Origin: Labia minor
Lineage: Eukaryota > Arthropoda > Insecta > Dermaptera > Spongiphoridae
NCBI GenBank assembly: GCA_963082975.1
Contig: OY720350.1
Coordinates: 17,826,910-17,890,909, forward strand
DNA: 64,000 bases
Direction of reading: 5' to 3'
Part shown: positions 60,787 through 64,000 of the stretch, one piece after another
Position numbering within the stretch: the stretch's first letter is position 1
Layout of the letters: every line of letters begins with the position of its first letter
Position numbers and translations under genes: made by a program
The notes under the pieces: model-generated
Seen by the model: only the letters and a program-made list of their open reading frames with translations
Told to the model about the DNA's origin: nothing
The model's database searches: none

Positions 60787-60916
60787 TCAGGACACCAGAA
60801 AACACTACTTACTGTGTCTTTGCTAATACCCAATTCTTCGGCTATTAATCTCAGAGTCAATCGCCGATCTTTTGTTAGCATCTCTCGTACACGTTCAGTG
60901 TTTTCTGATGTGCTGC
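60787..60916 (-). pseudogene. mariner transposase N-terminal helix-turn-helix fragment
   Basis: The minus strand of the loop reads VREMLTKDRRLTLRLIAEEL then GISKDTV, the second DNA-binding helix-turn-helix of mariner transposases. Downstream it jumps directly into the C-terminal arm. Confidence 0.8.
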
Positions 60917-61054
60917 TTGTGGATTGCCGGCCTGAACGTTGTGACGGCTACTCTGAGAACGATTCCACATCAAGACTTCTCCAACAGTTTTCAAGCGTCC
61001 TACGAACCTTGTCAGAAGTGTGTTGTGACTAGTGGAGAATATTTTGAAGGTTAA
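60917..61054 (+). pseudogene. mariner transposase C-terminal fragment
   Basis: Reads RTIPHQDFSNSFQASYEPCQ, KCVVTSGEYFEG, stop; the inverse copy is in the left arm. This is the typical end of a mariner transposase. No catalytic residues are present. Confidence 0.8.
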
Positions 61055-61429
61055 TAAAAGTATTTACAATTAACATTCTCTTTTTATGATTTCATCATAC
61101 CATTCACCGTACTTTTTAGACACACCTCGTATATATGTATGTATATAGAGAGAAAGAGAAAAAAAATTAATTAGATAAGCAATAAGTTTATATTTTATAA
61201 AATTGAAAAATGAAAAATTATTTTAGACAAAAAATGAATGTATATATCCAACATTAAATATATATCATATTTTGAATAATTTTTTTTTCTTGATAAAAAA
61301 ATAAAAATTTCCTAATTGGATATATTATAAAAGTAATAAAATTTATTAATATATGGTTATTTTTTTGATATGATGTGTTGGAATTTATTGTATTTATGGA
61401 AATAATCGTAACTATACCACGTGATCCGA

Positions 61430-62010
61430 TTGTATATATAATAATGTTTGTTGTTTATTAGCTGAATAAAAAATAATTATGAGATTTTGACATCTGGCAT
61501 TGACATGAATCATTGCAATTGTCGGTATAAAAATTTTTAAGATTGCAATTTATTTGCCTCTTAAAGCTATTCCATCTGCCATGAGGATGAAGGAGGGGAG
61601 TTGAGGAGGTGAGGGCTCGATCCCGGGGATTAGTAGAAAGTGGCCAATCTCCTCGCACAAAAGGATATGTAGTGTTTTTCTTTTATATTCTGGAGAAGAG
61701 AAATTTACATCGATTTTTAAACCCGAACCAGCTGAGGCTCACAGGGGTTGGCCTGGCCATCCCCGCGTTGGAAAGGGGAGATGGGGAGGGGGAGGAGGGG
61801 AGGGGTTGAGAAACCATATTCGCTCTACAATAAGGATGAAATTTACAATCTCAATAAGAAGACAAATCTCGAGGGGTGTGTCAACAGGGTGGCAAAAAGT
61901 TTTCAGCTACGGATTCGTGGCACACGTCATCCGCTCATCGGGTGGTCTTCTTCCAGCCTTTGTCACACTTTTCGGGGTGATTTTAATTGTTAGACAACCA
62001 TAAAGAAAAA
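61430..62010. other. less AT-rich single-copy island
   Basis: Several 65-81-codon frames overlap on both strands (61458-62003) without a recognisable domain. GA/GG-rich at about 61760-61808. Confidence 0.35.
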
Positions 62011-62559
62011 CCAAGTGATAAGATCAAATTTAATTTCATTATAATAGCGTGACAAACGGTTTACAAACGATTCCATTTAATAATCCAGATGTTTAAAAGC
62101 TTTTTCACATAAATTTTGGTTCCTGTAATATTTCACTTCCCTTTTAGCGAGATTTCTATCCAAGTATTACATTAAGGGGATTCGTATTTTTTAATATATG
62201 TTTTTACTTTTATAGGTGTTTGTTAGGAACCATTTGAATTTAAGTATATGGAATTCAATCATGTTTTTTTTTATTAAAAAATATATTTTTTGTAAAACAT
62301 ATTTTATATTAATAATAATAAAAAAGATAATATATAATATCGAGCTTTAGTTATTTTTATAGTATAGTATAATATATTGTTTTTCAATTAAACTTTAAGA
62401 GTTAGTTATGTTAATTTTCAGATATATCTAGTTATATAATAAATTTCTTAAATTTAAATATTTAAAAATGTAATCCAAAAGTTATTTTTCAAATAAAAAA
62501 AAATTGACTGATATGTTTGAATAATTTTAATTATTTAAATAGTATCATAATTTATAATT

Positions 62560-62900
62560 TATTTGGTATGTGGGAATTGAAATTGAGGTCAAGGGATGTT
62601 AGCGTCAAGGGTCTCCCACCCCCTTCTCCCGACAACCGATGCTTCAGTAGGGGCGGGATTAAGATATAATTTGGAATGAAAACTCCTGCAAGGGATTCGT
62701 TTTAGGTCTCTTCTCTTAGATTTTGTTTAGATTCGTGATGACTATGATGATAGAGTGTGTGTATTTGCCTATGTATATTTATTTGTAAATAAACCATTTT
62801 ATAGAAAAACCCAAACAAGAAGTCTTTCTGTTGCTATATCGAGATAATTTACCCTTAGACAACGATCCAACCTCTTCCACATCACTACATATATATAAAT
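62560..62900. other. less AT-rich single-copy island
   Basis: Unique, no long frame. Confidence 0.25.
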
Positions 62901-63420
62901 ATATATATTCCGTTGACCTTTATGTAAGTAAAATACTTGTATTTTAGGTAAAGTCTCCTTTTTGTGAATGAATCAAAAAATATGTATATTATTTTTAATT
63001 TTTTCTCTTACTTACAAAAACTCATACTTTATATAATTTGTTTTTCTTATTTTGTTATTAGGAAAATAATAATAATTTCTTCTAAATATATTGAAATACT
63101 GTAATATATTGCTATTTGTTTAGGAGTTTTCATGGCTTAAGGATTAATATAAAAAATCTTATCCATAATGTATTAGATAATTTATTTAATTCAAAAGATT
63201 TAGGGTGGAGATTTATTTTTTTTTAAATTTTTGATCTCCCACTCTTGTCTTTAACACTTGTTGGAGAAAATAACGAAATTGTTTTTATTTTTTAATTTAT
63301 TTATATTTTATTTAAGTGATAATTTTTAGTTTTCAATTAATAAAATAAAATAATATTTTTGTCTTATTTATGGGATTAATTAAATAGTATTTTTGGTTGT
63401 TCATTCAAGGGTCACTTAAA

Positions 63421-63424
<4 letters not shown>
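62901..63424. other. AT-rich stretch, no gene seen
   Basis: Nothing recognised. Confidence 0.5.

Positions 63425-63456
<32 letters not shown>
63425..63456. repeat. (AT)n microsatellite
   Basis: About sixteen AT units, the longest in the window. Confidence 0.9.
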
Positions 63457-63459
<3 letters not shown>

Positions 63460-63469
63460 TCATCTAAGA

Positions 63470-63960
63470 ACCAGCACTTTATTGGTTAACGATTAATTTG
63501 TTGTTGCCCTTATGTCAATGTTTAATCTGAACGATCACATTTCCAAAGGAGTTTGTTGATTTTCGAGGAGGCTTTTAAGTTGCAAGACAAGTGTCTTCTC
63601 GCTATTAATACCCCCGTGGGAGAAGCACTTTCTATTTATGGGAGCCCGCTTTGTCCTGGGTGATCCTCCAGGACCTCCTGGTCTTCGCTGAGTCCTGACA
63701 CGTTCCCACGCAAAAATAGAATCCCCTTCCTTCCCGGTTAATGCCCTTCGAGTAGGCTTTCCGATCGGAACCGCCCCACACTTTGGGTCACTTTTGAAAA
63801 GGAATTAACGTAAGCACCTTCGACTTCTCGGAATGGATCAGATAACACGAGGATAAAATGAAATCTACCCTTGAACAAGTCGAAAATACGAGAAACGATC
63901 GTTTTTAGAATTTTCAAACAAAATACAATTCAAGATCAATAAAAAAAAATGGATATTTCA
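63470..63960. other. less AT-rich single-copy island
   Basis: Unique. Among the most GC-rich stretches of the window (63600-63790) but with no frame of 60 codons. Confidence 0.35.
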
Positions 63961-64000
63961 ATTGAAAACATCCCTTTAGAAATGTAAGAAGAAATAAGAA

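Larger units (their letters stand above)
60574..61129. mobile_element. mariner-derived foldback element
   Basis: Flanked by TA (60572-60573 and 61130-61131). The two arms (60574-60786 and 60917-61129, each 213 bp) are inverse copies with no obvious mismatch. Each begins CGAGGTGTGTCTAAAAAGTA, a mariner-type terminal repeat. Each arm carries the transposase C-terminus (..SFQASYEPCQKCVVTSG.., ending EYFEG and stop). The 130-bp loop carries the N-terminal helix-turn-helix on the minus strand. The whole catalytic core is absent. Confidence 0.9.

Noticed and set aside
61748-62003. Two overlapping frames of 65 and 81 codons
   Set aside because: They overlap in different frames of the same strand and neither shows a domain.

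Overview
The window is AT-rich animal DNA. It is most likely from an arthropod or another invertebrate: it holds tRNA-derived SINEs, a non-LTR retrotransposon tail of a kind common in insects and other arthropods, mariner relics and a ZBED-like hAT transposon. The species cannot be named from the sequence alone. I see no host protein-coding gene, rRNA or tRNA. The only long intact reading frame is a 619-residue hAT transposase at 47367-49226, inside a complete 3.2-kb element (46385-49612) with terminal inverted repeats and a perfect 8-bp target-site duplication (TSD).

Two dispersed non-autonomous families dominate. Family A (about 0.6 kb, twelve copies or part copies) starts with ACTATCTCGCC and a small hairpin. 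It has a GT/GTAT microsatellite in its 5' third, ends with the inverted repeat GCGAGATAGT, and then carries a terminal stem-loop (GAGTG-GAGA-CACTC). Family B (about 0.6 kb, nine copies or part copies) starts with ACCGACCGACG, has a CCGT/CTGT microsatellite, and ends with CGTCGGTCGGT and a CTGTG/CACAG stem-loop. Both have the layout of Helentron-associated elements (HINE/DINE-1 type: subterminal inverted repeats, a microsatellite, a 3' hairpin, insertion in T-runs). In both families one full 3' end is fused to an internal T-run of a second copy.

Other mobile DNA includes two copies of a tRNA-like SINE with long TSDs (7796, 11086), two pieces of one LINE (9060 and 25139-26035, the latter split by a nested MITE), and a mariner relic (about 18000). 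A mariner-derived foldback element lies at 60574-61129, with 213-bp arms that carry the transposase C-terminus and a loop that carries its DNA-binding helix-turn-helix. There are several hAT MITEs, one with its 3' part tandemly amplified (32900-33741), and palindromic MITEs. Two of these hold nested family A copies (57612-58651 and 59171-60025).

Between the repeats, at intervals of roughly 2-4 kb, lie single-copy stretches a few hundred bases long that are clearly less AT-rich than their surroundings. They have no convincing coding frame. Their spacing suggests conserved non-coding elements in an intergenic or intronic 'desert', perhaps around a developmental gene outside the window; this is inference. 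One 48-nt segment (60353-60400) has good splice sites on both sides and could be a micro-exon.
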